This document shows positions 1 to 7,010 of a stretch of DNA of 9,282 nt, piece by piece. Source of the stretch: an uncultured beta proteobacterium (GTDB taxonomy: Bacteria; Pseudomonadota; Gammaproteobacteria; Burkholderiales; Burkholderiaceae_C); contig CAJASG010000492.1 in assembly GCA_903944555.1 (NCBI GenBank), forward strand, positions 1 to 9,282, in the 5' to 3' direction. The position numbers were made by a program, and so were the translations under genes. Under the pieces are notes generated by a model that was not told the DNA's origin, searched no databases, and worked only from the letters and a program-made list of their open reading frames with translations. Within the stretch, counting starts at the first letter, position 1. Each line of letters begins with the position of its first letter.

Positions 1-599
1 AACTCTTTCAGCATCTGGCCATCGCCCAGGATGAACTGGTAATCCGTGGCTTTGCCGCCATCGAACAATTCGCCGTCAATTTTGCCTTCGAAATCCACCG
101 TCACGCGGTCGGTGTCTTGCGCTGCGGAATCCTGTGGACGCTGGGCGAACGTGCGGCGCTGTTTGCGCAAAATGTCCACGGTCTTATCGATCGCGGCATC
201 GGTCACATCCGCACTGATTTTTTCGACTTCAGCGGCAGTCAGGTCACCCATTTTGACCTCTGGGTAGACTTCAAAAATGGCATCAAAGGCCAGTTGACCT
301 TCGGGCGATGTTTCGTTCTCGGAGATGCGGGGCTGACCGGCAACGCGCAGCTTGGCTTCGTTGGCGGCACTGGCAAATGCCTCGCCGACCTTGTCATTCA
401 TGACTTCGTAGTGGACCGAGTAGCCATAGCGCTGGGCAATCACGTTCATAGGCACTTTACCGGGACGGAAACCGTCCATCTTGACGGTGCGTGCCAACTT
501 ACGCAAACGGGAATCCACCTCGGACTGGATCGTGCCGACGGGCAGATTCAGGGTGATTTTTCGTTCCAGTTTTTCCAGAGTTTCAACGGTAACAGCCAT
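1..599 (-). CDS. tig: Trigger factor, N-terminal part (runs off the left edge)
   Basis: Trigger factor is the ribosome-bound chaperone and peptidyl-prolyl isomerase that meets nascent chains at the exit tunnel. Reading the minus strand from the ATG at 599 gives 199 codons starting MAVTVETLEKLERKITLNLP. The ribosome-docking signature GFRPGKVP is at residues 43-50 (E. coli has GFRKGKVP), followed by the typical MNVIAQRYG. The FKBP-type isomerase domain begins near residue 163 (DRVTVDFEGKIDGELFDGG) and is cut by the window edge; the C-terminal arms are missing. An AGGAG ribosome site (607-611) sits 7 nt before the ATG, which fixes the start. The gene lies directly downstream of tRNA-Leu on the same strand. 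In betaproteobacteria tig is usually followed by clpP, clpX and lon, which would lie beyond the left edge. Confidence 0.97.
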   Translation of the reverse strand, partial: MAVTVETLEKLERKITLNLPVGTIQSEVDSRLRKLARTVKMDGFRPGKVPMNVIAQRYGYSVHYEVMNDKVGEAFASAANEAKLRVAGQPRISENETSPEGQLAFDAIFEVYPEVKMGDLTAAEVEKISADVTDAAIDKTVDILRKQRRTFAQRPQDSAAQDTDRVTVDFEGKIDGELFDGGKATDYQFILGDGQMLKE

Positions 600-630
600 A
601 GTAATGCTCCTAAATAGTAAGGGACAGCGC

Positions 631-648
631 AGCAGCCTTTCGGCTGCT
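631..648 (-). other. GNRA-capped stem-loop between tRNA-Leu and tig
   Basis: A perfect 7-bp stem AGCAGCC/GGCTGCT encloses four bases. On the minus strand, the direction of transcription, the loop is GAAA, a stable GNRA tetraloop. No T-run follows it, so it does not look like a simple intrinsic terminator. It lies between the tRNA 3' end and the tig ribosome site. It could mark a processing or pausing point, or stabilise the 5' end of tig mRNA; that role is inference. Confidence 0.5.
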
Positions 649-674
649 TACTGCCCAGCAAATTCTCAAAATAG

Positions 675-761
675 TGGTGCGCGGGGCGGGACTCGAACCC
701 GCACAGTATTGCTACCGTCAGGACCTAAACCTGGTGCGTCTACCAATTTCGCCACCCGCGC
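675..761 (-). tRNA. tRNA-Leu (anticodon UAG)
   Basis: The reverse complement folds as an 87-nt class II tRNA. The 7-bp acceptor stem is GCGCGGG/CCCGCGC, the discriminator base is A, and the 3' CCA is encoded (675-677). The D arm contains TGGTAGACGC, the anticodon loop is TTTAGGT with anticodon TAG at 725-727, and a long variable arm precedes the T arm GGGTTCGAGTCCC. G follows the anticodon, as is usual for Leu tRNAs reading CUN. The UAG anticodon reads CUA and, by wobble, other CUN codons. It lies between the RND permease and tig on the same strand, and the tRNA-Leu/tig neighbourhood is common in betaproteobacteria. I could not find a convincing promoter of its own in the 85 bp upstream. Confidence 0.97.
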
Positions 762-846
762 AAAAAAAACATGAGGGACTGAAAACGCCAAAAGTCAGTA
801 CCTTTAGCGCTACAACCACCCATTTGAAATCGGTCAGTCCGCTATT
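762..846 (-). other. Gap between RND permease and tRNA-Leu: inverted repeat and T-tract
   Basis: This 85-bp gap holds a perfect 7-bp inverted repeat, GGACTGA at 776-782 and TCAGTCC at 834-840, with 51 bp between the arms. A third related copy (GTCAGT) is near 793-798. On the transcribed strand the left arm is followed 6 nt later by eight T residues (762-769), which directly abut the tRNA 5' end. This could be a weak terminator of the efflux operon, but the loop is long and the arm-to-T gap is unusual. Promoter-like hexamers here match consensus at only about three of six positions, so I do not call a promoter. Confidence 0.25.
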
Positions 847-3800
847 TTAACCTGCTGCGGGCGTCTCCCTTTTAACTTTAAACCAAGCCGCGTACATTGC
901 AGGCAACGCCAACAGCGTCAGCACCGTCGCCACGATGAGTCCGCCCATGATCGCAATCGCCATCGGACCCCAAAAGACCGAGCGCGACAGGGGAATCATG
1001 GCCAGCACCGCAGCCGCAGCCGTCAGCACAATTGGGCGCAGCCGACGCACGGCGGATTCCACAATCGCGTCCCAGGCGGGGATGCCGTTGGCGCGGTCCT
1101 GCTCAATCTGGTCAATCAGGATCACCGAATTGCGCTGGATCATGCCCATCAGGGCAATCACACCCAACAACGCCACGAAGCCAAAAGGTCGTCCCGACAA
1201 CAGCAGCGCCCCAGCAACACCGGCAATCCCCAACGGGCCAGTCAAAAATACCAGCATGGCACGGCTGAAGCTGTGCAATTGCAACATCAACAAGGTGAAG
1301 GTGATGAACAACATGATGGGAACGCCTGCGGCAATGGAAGAGGAGCCTTTGCTGCTCTCCTCCACAGCGCCAGCCACCTCAATGCGGTAGGCCGTCAGCC
1401 CCTTGGACTTCCAGGTTGCCTCCAAGGCACGCAGCTGGGGCAGTAACTCGGCCGTCACCGTAGCGCCCTGCAGACCCTCCACAATGTCACTTTGCACGGT
1501 AATGGCGTAGTCACGGCCATCGCGCCACATCACCCCAGGTTCCCAATCAAACGTGGGCTTGGCAATCTGCGTCATCGGAATGGATTTGCCGCTGGCCGTG
1601 GGCAAGTAGGCATTGGCGATGTCAGTAATTGCATTGCGCTCTTCCAGCGGCTGGCGCAGCACCATGTCAATCAACTTATCGCCCTCGCGGTACTGGCCGA
1701 CTGTCGTCCCCGTCAGAATGGTTTTGGAGCCCTGTGCAATGGCCTGACTGGTAACACCCAGCGCGCGCGCCTTGGTCTGGTCCACGTCCAGGCGCATGAC
1801 CTTGACAAACTCGTTCCAGTTGTCGTTCACGCCCCGTGTATTGCTGTTGGTGCGCATCACCGCCTTGACCTCGTCGGCTCGCTCACGCAAGACCAACGGC
1901 TCGCCACCCACCACCCGGAACTGCACCGGGTAAGGCACCGGCGGTCCATTGGGCAAGATTTTCACGCGGGCCCGGATCTCGGGGAACTCCTGCGCCATCA
2001 CCGTGGGTAGCTTGATGCGAATGGATTCGCGCAGCTTCAGGTCCTGCGGCAGGATGATGAACTGCGACACATTGCTCTGCGGGAAAATGTTGTCCAGCGG
2101 CAAATAGAAACGGGGCACGCCCGACCCGACCCAGGCCGTGACGTTCTCCACGCCGGGCTCTTGCATCAAGCGGGCTTCAATGCGCTTGGTGGTCAATTCA
2201 TTGGCCGCAAACGAAGTGCCCTCCGGGTACCAGACATCCAGCAACACCTCCGGGCGACTCGAATCGGGGAAGAATTGCTGCTGCACCTTGCCCATACCCA
2301 CAATGCCCAGCCCAAAGGTGAGCAACATAACGCCGATGGTGATCCAGCGGTGCTGCACGCACCAGTTCACGCACTTGCGAAACAGGTTGTAAAACGGCGT
2401 ATCGAACAGCTCGCTGGGGTGGTCCCCAACGCCGTGCGGCTTGACCTTGAGAATCAGCGTGCCCAGATAAGGTACAAAAAACACCGAGACGATCCAGCTC
2501 AGTACCAGCGCCAGCACCGTAACGCCAAAGATTGCAAAGGTGTACTCCCCCACGCCCGACTTGGCAATGCCAATGGGAAGAAACCCGACCGCAGTAATCA
2601 AGGTGCCCGTCAGCATGGGCATAGCGGTAATCTCGTAGGCGAAGGTGGCGGCGCGCACCTTGTCATAGCCCTCCTCCATCTTGCGCACCATCATCTCCAC
2701 CGCAATGATGGCGTCGTCCACCAGCAAACCCAGCGCGATGATGAGTGAGCCCAACGAGATTTTGTGCAAACCTATGCCCCAGTACCACATACCGAGGAAG
2801 GTCACGGCCAGCACCAGTGGAATCGTGATGCCCACCACCAAGCCAGGGCGAACATCAACGTAATACGACCGGTACCAGCGCTGCGCGCCATCACGCTTGT
2901 GCAAGCCCAGGCTGATGATGCTCACCGCGAGCACAATGGCCACCGCTTCGATCAGCACGCCAACAAACTCATTGACCGACTTGGCCACGGCCACCGGCTG
3001 GTCCTGCACATTCACCAGCCGCACACCCACGGGCAATGAGGCTCCAATTTTGTCGGTGGTCGCCTTGAGCGCCTTGCCCAGCGCGATGATGTCGCCGCCC
3101 TTGGCCATGGACACGCCCAGCGCAATCACCTGCTTGCCCTGAAAACGCACCTTGACGGACGGTGGATCTGAATAGCCCCGTTTGATGTCTGCAATATCGC
3201 CCAGGCGCAACTGGTTGCCCGAGCTGCCGCGAATCGGCATGGCGCTGAGCTGCTCCACCGCCTCAAACTGCCCGGCCACCCGCACCTGCACCACATCCAG
3301 CGGGGTTTGGATGGTGCCAGCACCCTCAATCGCGTTTTGCTGACTCAACTGGGCCAGCACCTGGTTCATGTCCAGGCCGAGTTGGGCCAAGCGCTTTTGC
3401 GAAATCTCGATAAACAGTTTTTCGTCCTGCACGCCAAACAGCTCGACCTTGTTCACATCGGCAACGCGCAGCAGCTTCTGGCGCGCCTCTTCGGCAAAGG
3501 TTTTGACCTCCGCCTGCGAGAAACCATCGGCCTCCAGCGCATAAATGACGCCGTACACGTCGCCAAACTCGTCGTTGTAGAACGGCCCCTGCACGCCACC
3601 CGGCAACGTGGCGCGCATGTCGCCGATCTTTTTGCGCACTGTGTACCAAATGTTGGAAACTTCCGCTGCCCTGGTCGAGTCTTTCACTTGAAACAGGATG
3701 GTGGTCTCGCCCGGCTTGGAGAAACTGCGAATCTTGTCAGCATTGGGCACTTCCTGCAGCGTGCGCTCAATCTTGTCGGCAACCTGCTCGGCCATTTGCT

Positions 3801-3996
3801 GGGCCGTGGCCCCGGGCCAGAAAGCGCGCACCACCATCATGCGGAAGGTGAACGGTGGGTCTTCGTCCTGCCCGAGCTGGAAATAGGACGTTGCGCCCAG
3901 GATCAGCAGCACAATCATCAAAAACCGGGTCAGCGCTGCGTGGTCCAGCGCCCATTTGGAGAGGTTAAAGCCCTCTTTGGGTTGTTCTTGGTTCAT
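847..3996 (-). CDS. RND efflux transporter permease subunit (HAE1/AcrB-like)
   Basis: This is the inner-membrane proton-driven pump of a tripartite efflux system, 1049 residues, full length for the AcrB/MexB class. TM1 is near residues 24-40, followed by a large periplasmic porter domain. A middle TM block spans about 340-515, a second periplasmic domain about 570-870, and a final TM block about 890-1040. The paired proton-relay aspartates are D427-D428 in GLLVDDAIIAVE (AcrB D407/D408). R985 and T992 correspond to AcrB R971 and T978, but the AcrB K940 position is arginine (R955 in GMIQRNSVILIDQ). The N-terminal DEDPPFTFRMMVVRAFWPGAT resembles the TriC/MexK-like branch rather than AcrB itself; that is my recollection, so I give no gene symbol. 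It starts 7 nt after the adaptor stop, so the two are co-transcribed. Heavy-metal (CusA-type) identity seems unlikely. The substrate cannot be read from the sequence. Confidence 0.93.
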   Translation of the reverse strand: MNQEQPKEGFNLSKWALDHAALTRFLMIVLLILGATSYFQLGQDEDPPFTFRMMVVRAFWPGATAQQMAEQVADKIERTLQEVPNADKIRSFSKPGETTILFQVKDSTRAAEVSNIWYTVRKKIGDMRATLPGGVQGPFYNDEFGDVYGVIYALEADGFSQAEVKTFAEEARQKLLRVADVNKVELFGVQDEKLFIEISQKRLAQLGLDMNQVLAQLSQQNAIEGAGTIQTPLDVVQVRVAGQFEAVEQLSAMPIRGSSGNQLRLGDIADIKRGYSDPPSVKVRFQGKQVIALGVSMAKGGDIIALGKALKATTDKIGASLPVGVRLVNVQDQPVAVAKSVNEFVGVLIEAVAIVLAVSIISLGLHKRDGAQRWYRSYYVDVRPGLVVGITIPLVLAVTFLGMWYWGIGLHKISLGSLIIALGLLVDDAIIAVEMMVRKMEEGYDKVRAATFAYEITAMPMLTGTLITAVGFLPIGIAKSGVGEYTFAIFGVTVLALVLSWIVSVFFVPYLGTLILKVKPHGVGDHPSELFDTPFYNLFRKCVNWCVQHRWITIGVMLLTFGLGIVGMGKVQQQFFPDSSRPEVLLDVWYPEGTSFAANELTTKRIEARLMQEPGVENVTAWVGSGVPRFYLPLDNIFPQSNVSQFIILPQDLKLRESIRIKLPTVMAQEFPEIRARVKILPNGPPVPYPVQFRVVGGEPLVLRERADEVKAVMRTNSNTRGVNDNWNEFVKVMRLDVDQTKARALGVTSQAIAQGSKTILTGTTVGQYREGDKLIDMVLRQPLEERNAITDIANAYLPTASGKSIPMTQIAKPTFDWEPGVMWRDGRDYAITVQSDIVEGLQGATVTAELLPQLRALEATWKSKGLTAYRIEVAGAVEESSKGSSSIAAGVPIMLFITFTLLMLQLHSFSRAMLVFLTGPLGIAGVAGALLLSGRPFGFVALLGVIALMGMIQRNSVILIDQIEQDRANGIPAWDAIVESAVRRLRPIVLTAAAAVLAMIPLSRSVFWGPMAIAIMGGLIVATVLTLLALPAMYAAWFKVKRETPAAG

Positions 3997-4001
3997 AGCC
4001 G

Positions 4002-4005
4002 CCTC
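4002..4005 (-). promoter_or_regulatory. Ribosome binding site of the RND permease, overlapping the adaptor stop
   Basis: On the minus strand the sequence reads TGAGGCGGCTATG. The GAGG ribosome site shares its first two bases with the adaptor's TGA stop and lies 5 nt before the permease ATG. Ribosomes finishing the adaptor would therefore sit on the permease start, which suggests translational coupling of the two subunits. Confidence 0.7.
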
Positions 4006-5152
4006 ACTTGGGTGCCGAAGGCGCTACAGAATTAGTAGCTGGCTGCGCAGTTTCCGCGCGGGTTGCGGCTACTTTTTCCTTATAAATGGTGACCTTTTGA
4101 CCGGGTGACAGCACGTGCACACCAGCGGACACCACCAGCATGCCGGGCGTCAAACCTGCGCCCACCACCACATCGTTGCCGTCGGCCGTCACAATTTGAA
4201 TCGGCTGCAGCTTGACCGTCATGCTGGCCATGTCCACCACCCAAACCGCCGCAGATTTACCGTCGTGCTGCAAGGCACTGGTTGGCAGCTTGATGACCTG
4301 CACGCCGCTGCGGTCCAGTGCTTTGGGCACCACCGACACGGTAGTGCCCAAGGGCAGTGCGTCCTTCACGTCCAGTGACACCTTCACGCCAAAGGTGCGC
4401 GTCACGGGGTCTGTACTGGCCGCAACTTCACGCACCACGCCCGCCAGCGTGGTCTTGGTGGACCACAAGCGCACTTCCACGGGCGAGCCGGTCTTAATCA
4501 GGCCAACCTTATCTTCCGGAACCGCAAACACCACATCACGCGGTCCGTCCTGGGCAATGCGCACCACCGGCGTACCCGCCGCCACCACCTGGCCTGATTC
4601 GGCGTCGACCGAGGTGACCACGCCGGACACATCCGCCACCAAATTGGCATATGACGCCTGGTTGCCCTGCCCCGTTGCCTGCGCCTGCGCCTGGTCAACC
4701 TGCGCCTGGGCGGCTTTCAGCGTGGCTTCACGCCGCTCCAGCTCGGCACCGCTGATGAAGTTTTGGTCGCGCAACTCTTTGAAGCGCTTGAAATCGGCCG
4801 CCGCCAAGTCACGGTTGGTGGTGGCTGCAGCCACCTGCGCCCTGGACGCATCCGTGGCCAATTTCAGATCCTGCGGGTCCAACTGCGCCAAGATCTGCCC
4901 TGCCGTTACCCGTTGGCCCAGTTCGGCCTGACGGCGAACAATTTTTCCACCCACCCGAAAGCCCAGACGTGATTCCACCCGGGCACGCACCTCCCCAGCA
5001 AACTCCAAACCGGAACTGATATCCGCCACCCCTACGGTGATCACCTTGACAGCCCGAATCGGCTCCTCGGGCGGTGCGGGCTTGGAACACGCGGCAAGCA
5101 CCAATGCGGCGGCGAGCAGCAGCATTGCGTGGGATGTGGACTTGATAGACAT
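4004..5152 (-). CDS. RND efflux periplasmic adaptor (membrane fusion protein), lipoprotein
   Basis: This adaptor bridges the RND pump and an outer-membrane channel. From the ATG at 5152 it is 382 residues. It starts with a short lipoprotein signal (MSIKSTSHAMLLLAAALVLA) and lipobox LAAC with Cys22, followed by a Pro-rich linker. Domains in order are the first barrel strand, a split biotinyl-lipoyl half (LGFRVGGKIVRRQAELGQRV, about 63-82, ending ILAQLDPQ), an Ala/Gln-rich coiled-coil hairpin (about 100-162), the second lipoyl half (DVSGVVTSVDAESGQVV), then beta-barrel and membrane-proximal domains to about 357. An in-frame TTG at 5197 would add 15 residues, but it would push the lipobox to residue 37 and has no ribosome site. 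ATG 5152 also lacks a clear one, yet fits the signal peptide. The last ~20 residues (ATRAETAQPATNSVAPSAPK) are low-complexity and overlap a repeat element. No outer-membrane channel gene follows. Confidence 0.93.
   Translation of the reverse strand: MSIKSTSHAMLLLAAALVLAACSKPAPPEEPIRAVKVITVGVADISSGLEFAGEVRARVESRLGFRVGGKIVRRQAELGQRVTAGQILAQLDPQDLKLATDASRAQVAAATTNRDLAAADFKRFKELRDQNFISGAELERREATLKAAQAQVDQAQAQATGQGNQASYANLVADVSGVVTSVDAESGQVVAAGTPVVRIAQDGPRDVVFAVPEDKVGLIKTGSPVEVRLWSTKTTLAGVVREVAASTDPVTRTFGVKVSLDVKDALPLGTTVSVVPKALDRSGVQVIKLPTSALQHDGKSAAVWVVDMASMTVKLQPIQIVTADGNDVVVGAGLTPGMLVVSAGVHVLSPGQKVTIYKEKVAATRAETAQPATNSVAPSAPK
4023..4072. repeat. Palindromic repeat-like element, copy A (inside the adaptor 3' end)
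   Basis: The plus strand carries a perfect 5-bp hairpin GCTAC (4023-4027)/GTAGC (4035-4039) with a 7-base loop. The palindrome CTGCGCAG (4043-4050), a GCGC pair and a closing GCTAC (4068-4072) follow. The first 27 bases (4023-4049) align with copy B at 7799-7825, with 24 identities over 26 aligned positions and four single-base gaps. It encodes most of the adaptor's disordered C-terminal tail. It resembles a short repeat with the core ATAGCTGCTNGCGC that I recall as dispersed in Comamonadaceae genomes; that family link is recollection, not a search result. Confidence 0.5.
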
Positions 5153-5201
5153 AGGCAGACGGGGAGTTAGAAGGACAAATGGGGGGTCAAAAGACAAGCT
5201 A

Positions 5202-5221
5202 ATGACCAGCCGGTTAGTAAT
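5202..5221. promoter_or_regulatory. Imperfect dyad over the efflux-operon start site; possible operator
   Basis: A 20-bp dyad with its centre between 5211 and 5212 pairs at seven of ten positions; its core is ACCAGCCGGTTAGT. It starts inside the -10 and covers the expected +1 (about 5212), a place where a bound repressor would block initiation. CCGG-centred dyads of this size occur as TetR-family operators upstream of RND pump genes, but no such regulator gene is in the window. The operator role is inference. Confidence 0.4.
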
Positions 5222-5247
5222 TTATGAGAATTATTCCCATTTGTCAA
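5219..5247 (-). promoter_or_regulatory. Sigma-70 promoter of the RND adaptor-permease operon
   Basis: On the minus strand a perfect TTGACA -35 (5242-5247) is followed by an optimal 17-bp spacer and TAAATT as -10 (5219-5224, four of six consensus bases). Transcription would start near 5212, giving a leader of about 60 nt before the adaptor ATG at 5152. The promoter lies in the gap after the kinase stop (5268), so the efflux operon has its own start and need not rely on readthrough. Confidence 0.75.
5224..5240. promoter_or_regulatory. Probable Fur box in the promoter spacer of the efflux operon
   Basis: The palindrome ATGAGAATTATTCCCAT is centred on T5232, with only one mismatched pair besides the central base. 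Its 7-1-7 core, TGAGAAT-T-ATTCCCA (5225-5239), matches the Fur model TGATAAT-N-ATTATCA at six of seven and five of seven positions. The variant TGAGAAT/ATTCTCA is typical of beta-proteobacterial Fur sites. It lies almost exactly between the -35 and -10, where Fe-Fur binding would exclude RNA polymerase. Fur control is inferred from the motif. Confidence 0.65.
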
Positions 5248-5267
5248 GCCCAAGCCGCGCACTGCCA

Positions 5268-7001
5268 TCAGATTTGCGCGTCAATACCCACATCACTGTC
5301 GATCGATACGACTTGGGGCAAGCGGATGAAAAAGCGGGACCCACGGCCCACACTGGACTCCACCCTAAGTGCACCACCCAGGGTCTTTTTGACCAGGTTT
5401 TCAACGATCGTCATCCCCAGACCGGTTCCGCCCTGGCCTATCTTGGTGCTAAAGAACGGCTGAAAAAGCTGTGCCAGTAGTTCCTGCGACATACCTGCAC
5501 CGTTGTCCGCAATGCACAGCACTACTTCTCCTGCTTGGGGACTGGCATCAATGCTGACGCACCCACTTTCCATCCCCTCAAACGCATGCAAATAGGCGTT
5601 ATTGACCAGGTTGATGAGCACCTGCCCCAAGGCCCCTGGATAGCTATCAATCCACAACGCGTCGGCGATATTCACCTCCACCCGATGGGCGTGGCGTTTT
5701 AGGCTTGGGCTCAGGGTGTTCACCACCTCGTTGACAACGGCTCCGACATCGAACATCCGCCGCTGCTCGCTGGCCTGGTCTGCGGCCACTTGCTTGAAGT
5801 TCTTCACCAGATCGACTGCCCGCAACAAATTGCGCTCCATCAAATCGCTGCCGGTGCGCATTTCCTGCAGATACGCCGCAAGGTCCGAACAGCGCAACTG
5901 CCCCGAGTCCACCTGCACTTGGAACTGCTTGGTCAGATCCGAGCAGGTGCCCGCCGTCATCAGGCTATTGCCCAGAGGCGTGTTGAGCTCGTGCGTCACA
6001 CTGGCCACCAGGGTGCTCAGCGTCGCCTTGGCCGCACTTTGGGCCAGTGCCTCCTGGCTGTGGTGCAAGGTTTGCAGGGCCATGTTGAGTTGGCTGGAGC
6101 GCTCCGCCACGCGCAGCTCCAATTTTTCATTGAGCTCCCGAATCAGGTTCTCGGCTTGTTTGCGCTCTGTGATATCCAAGTAGGTGGAGACCATCCCGCC
6201 GTCGGGGGTGGGCATGCCCATCACCTCCAACGTCACACCATCACTCGGACGGGTGCGCTCAAACCGGTGGGGAAGACACTTTTTGGCCATGTCAATGCGC
6301 ACACGCATGATCTCTTCAACATCCCCAGGGCCGTATTCACCACGCTCTGCATTGAAGCGGGCCAGGTCCACAAAGGAGGATCCTGGCTGGGCCAGCTCCG
6401 GCGGTATTTGCAGCAAGTCGCAAAACTTCTGGTTACAGATTTCGATTTTGAGGTCTGCATTCACGAAGCTGATGCCTTGGTTGACGTTGCTGATCACCAG
6501 CTCCAACAGCGCCGCCTTGTGGGCCAACTCCTGTTCGCGCTGGCGCAGCTCGGCGGTGCGCGCCTCGACCCGCAGTTCCAGCTCGGCACTGAGAGCGCGC
6601 AAGGCCTGTTCACGCTGGCGTGGAATGGTCACATCGGTATACGTGGTAACCATGCCACCACCTGGCAAGGGTTGGCCTACGACTTCAATGATGGTGCCGT
6701 CCGGGCGCACCCGCTCAAACCGATGGGCCAAAAACTGCGCCGCCAGCTCGACCCGCTGGCGAACCTGTGCGTCCACGTCGCCCGGGCCGTACTCCCCGCG
6801 GGTGGCCAGAAAACGAAAGCCCTCTGCAATGGAGCTCCCCGGGCGACTCAAGTCCAGGGGGAAGTTCAACATCTCCCTGAACCGTTGGTTGGCAGCCACC
6901 AGGACCAGGTCGGGGCCCATCACTGTAAAACCGACATCGAGTTGGTCAATGCCTTTGAGCAGCAGCGCCCACTCCTGCCCCATTCCCTCGTCAATCACCA
7001 T
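5268..7001 (-). CDS. Soluble sensor histidine kinase with two PAS domains
   Basis: This 577-residue kinase shows no signal peptide or membrane segment, so it should sense a cytoplasmic cue. Two related PAS (PAS_7-like) domains at about 17-126 and 170-278 are each followed by a coiled-coil linker (LELRVEARTAEL near 141; LELRVAERSSQL near 294). The dimerisation/phospho-acceptor helix carries H337 in SVTHELNTPLGN. The ATP-binding domain has an N-box (LINLVNNAYLHAF, N467), G1 (IADNGAGM, D499), an F-box (FQPFFSTK, 513-520) and G2 (GGTGLG, 524-529), so it should be catalytically competent. No haem- or flavin-binding residue can be assigned. It has no receiver domain, and no response regulator is adjacent, so its partner is unknown. 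The start is fixed by GGAG (7007-7010), 5 nt before the ATG. It lies just upstream of the efflux operon, but that operon has its own promoter, so a functional link is speculative. Confidence 0.92.
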   Translation of the reverse strand: MVIDEGMGQEWALLLKGIDQLDVGFTVMGPDLVLVAANQRFREMLNFPLDLSRPGSSIAEGFRFLATRGEYGPGDVDAQVRQRVELAAQFLAHRFERVRPDGTIIEVVGQPLPGGGMVTTYTDVTIPRQREQALRALSAELELRVEARTAELRQREQELAHKAALLELVISNVNQGISFVNADLKIEICNQKFCDLLQIPPELAQPGSSFVDLARFNAERGEYGPGDVEEIMRVRIDMAKKCLPHRFERTRPSDGVTLEVMGMPTPDGGMVSTYLDITERKQAENLIRELNEKLELRVAERSSQLNMALQTLHHSQEALAQSAAKATLSTLVASVTHELNTPLGNSLMTAGTCSDLTKQFQVQVDSGQLRCSDLAAYLQEMRTGSDLMERNLLRAVDLVKNFKQVAADQASEQRRMFDVGAVVNEVVNTLSPSLKRHAHRVEVNIADALWIDSYPGALGQVLINLVNNAYLHAFEGMESGCVSIDASPQAGEVVLCIADNGAGMSQELLAQLFQPFFSTKIGQGGTGLGMTIVENLVKKTLGGALRVESSVGRGSRFFIRLPQVVSIDSDVGIDAQI

Positions 7002-7010
7002 GTTGTCTCC

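Noticed and set aside
762..846. Strong promoter for tRNA-Leu
   Set aside because: The best hexamer pairs match consensus at only about three of six positions each, so I could not support a call.
3307..4035. Plus-strand open frame (242 codons) opposite the start of the RND permease
   Set aside because: It is antisense to a well-supported permease N-terminus and has the composition typical of shadow frames.
5153..5197. TTG start at 5197 for the efflux adaptor
   Set aside because: It would bury the lipobox at residue 37 behind a non-signal-like leader and has no ribosome site; the ATG at 5152 gives a normal lipoprotein signal.
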